Assembly (NCBI RefSeq): GCF_030687895.1
Contig: NZ_CP117452.1
Location: 2,807,501 to 2,871,500, forward strand
Origin: Pseudomonas sp. FP198
Lineage (GTDB): Bacteria > Pseudomonadota > Gammaproteobacteria > Pseudomonadales > Pseudomonadaceae
Length of the DNA stretch: 64,000 nucleotides
Reading direction: 5' to 3'
Under the pieces are notes generated by a model, which saw nothing but the letters and a program-made list of their open reading frames with translations, did not search any database and was not told where the DNA came from. Positions 62,937 through 64,000 of this stretch are shown in pieces. A program made the position numbers and the translations under genes. Numbering within the stretch: the first letter of the stretch is position 1; each line of letters begins with the position of its first letter.

Positions 62937-64000
62937 TCAAAACGTCGCTTGCAGGTTGAAGTGCAGGCGCGATTCCTGTTTCGTGGTGTTCGGCCCGTCG
63001 AGCAGCGGAAAGCCCCAATCGAGGCTCCCGGACAGCCATTTGCTCAGGCTTGCGCGGGTGCCGAGGCCGACGCTGGCGAGGCTGTAGTCGGGATCCTGGT
63101 CGGGCAGTTCGTCGCGCAGGTACAGCTGCGCACCCTCGGCGAAGGCATAGAAGCGCCACTCCTGGACATAGCTGCCGAGAAACTTGGCCAGCGACGGCGT
63201 GCGCAGCTCCTGGGACAACAGGTAGCCGTCGTCAGCGGTGCGCTCGGCGGCCAGGTAGCCGCGAACCGACGTGGCACCGCCGGCGGAGAACTGTTCGTTG
63301 GAGACCAGCGGCCCGGAGGCCAGCTGGAAGGCGGCCTTCGAGGCGGTCTGCCAGTCGTTGCCAAACGTGAAGGTGTAATTGCCGTCGCCCTTGAGCACCG
63401 CAAAGCTTGGGCTGGCGCGGTAGCGCTTGTAGTCGAACTCCTCGTCGTCGCTGCCATAACCCAGCAGGCTACGGGTGCCTGCCACCAGGCTCAGGCCCAG
63501 GCCCAACTGACTGGTTTCGGTGTAGCGGAAACCGTTGTAGGCGAAGGTGAACGGCGCGTACTTGAGCGGTGCCTTGTCGCTGGCGCCGCCCAGGTTGAGC
63601 TCTTCGTCGAAGTCCTTGAAATCCACCCCGACCGAAAAGCTGTTGGCCCATGCGCCACTGGACGGCAGGCTGTAGATCGCCGACACGCCGTAGGAATGGC
63701 CCTTGCCCAACACATTGCTGCCGCCGACGGTCGCCACGTTGCTGTCGGACTGGTAGCCGGAGAACTGCACGCTCCAGCGCTCGCTCAGCGGCGCGGTGTA
63801 GGAACCCGACCAGACCTTGGCGTTTTCGGTGTCCTGGGGCGCGGTGAAGAAGGTCAGCGAAATGCTGTGGCCCAGTTGCCAGAGGTTGTTGTAGCCGAGG
63901 CTGGCGACCGTGCGCAGCTTCTCGGTATCGGCGCTGTAGTCGTTGTTCAGGCCCAGGCTGGCTTGCCAGGGATCCTGGTCCTCGACCTGCAAATCCACGT
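62937..64000 (-). CDS. pdtB: TpsB-type outer-membrane transporter, C-terminal part (PdtB-like)
   Basis: The gene is cut by the right edge. More than 350 residues of a ShlB/FhaC-type barrel are visible, with the conserved GGATSVRGYLAAE (VRGY motif), LGNDW-like strands, and a C-terminal strand LHFNLQATF. The barrel domain secretes a large partner protein (TpsA) across the outer membrane; the POTRA domains and the partner gene lie outside the window. Its place before exbB-exbD-tonB-porin fits the phosphate-starvation Pdt system (PA0690-PA0699) of P. aeruginosa. Confidence 0.87.
   Translation of the reverse strand, partial: VDLQVEDQDPWQASLGLNNDYSADTEKLRTVASLGYNNLWQLGHSISLTFFTAPQDTENAKVWSGSYTAPLSERWSVQFSGYQSDSNVATVGGSNVLGKGHSYGVSAIYSLPSSGAWANSFSVGVDFKDFDEELNLGGASDKAPLKYAPFTFAYNGFRYTETSQLGLGLSLVAGTRSLLGYGSDDEEFDYKRYRASPSFAVLKGDGNYTFTFGNDWQTASKAAFQLASGPLVSNEQFSAGGATSVRGYLAAERTADDGYLLSQELRTPSLAKFLGSYVQEWRFYAFAEGAQLYLRDELPDQDPDYSLASVGLGTRASLSKWLSGSLDWGFPLLDGPNTTKQESRLHFNLQATF

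Noticed and set aside
1..64000. tRNA, rRNA, CRISPR array, prophage or transposase
   Set aside because: None was recognised on either strand by eye; small RNAs cannot be excluded without a covariance search.

Overview
The window looks like chromosomal DNA of a Pseudomonas of the fluorescens group. Gene families, GC-rich codon use, Pseudomonas-type intergenic palindromes (GGGAGCTTGCTCCC and CGAGCCTGCTCGCG types) and a locus ordered like P. aeruginosa PA0692-PA0699 all point there. A Xer recombination site (dif) at 14959-14986, with nearby GGGNAGGG motifs mostly pointing at it, places the left part of the window at the replication terminus.

Layout. 1-2983 (+): end of a phosphonate-degradation operon (phnX, a 2-aminoethylphosphonate-type binding protein, an FAD amine oxidase). 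3036-14782: a compact biosynthetic cluster on the minus strand: NAD-dependent reductase, degenerate AMP-ligase-like protein, HAD phosphatase, FAD monooxygenase, ACP, a 1137-residue ketosynthase/KS-like/AfsA-like protein and an SRPBCC protein, with an outer-membrane barrel gene behind it. A divergent TetR regulator sits upstream, with palindromes between. The combination of AfsA-like domain, flavoenzyme, HAD phosphatase, reductase and TetR regulator recalls actinobacterial butyrolactone and furan autoregulator loci and is the strongest candidate for an undescribed system. 14959-14986: dif. 15059-23326: an arsenic region: DUF3223 protein, a truncated arsenite oxidase fused by deletion to the start of a B12-type radical SAM gene, a GntP-type permease, a Cys-rich MarR regulator, and an apparently intact arsRBCH operon.

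23805-41396: transporters, an RTX/delta-60 protein and several regulator-plus-oxidoreductase modules. The clearest is a NemR-like electrophile-response unit (TetR, DJ-1/PfpI, old yellow enzyme) with three 15-bp boxes. An unusual pair follows: a Fic-like protein that lost its catalytic His, overlapping a small HAD protein. 41492-46417: pstSCAB without phoU, a Pho-box-like site and divergent ppk2. 46726-56040: a stand-alone molybdenum-hydroxylase C-terminal domain, an HD/LuxR regulator, an exported alpha/beta hydrolase, a GMC oxidoreductase, a GGDEF protein, a ThDP decarboxylase and a LysR regulator.

56127-64000 (-): a locus like the phosphate-starvation pdt locus of P. aeruginosa: TpsB transporter (cut by the window end), DUF2341-ExbB, ExbD, TonB-like protein, porin, coiled-coil protein, YbjN-like protein and parvulin. 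Its exbD carries a 4-bp tandem duplication that shifts the frame. Phosphorus acquisition recurs across the window (phosphonate use, pst, ppk2, pdt). All assignments come from reading the sequence and from family knowledge; no database search was possible.
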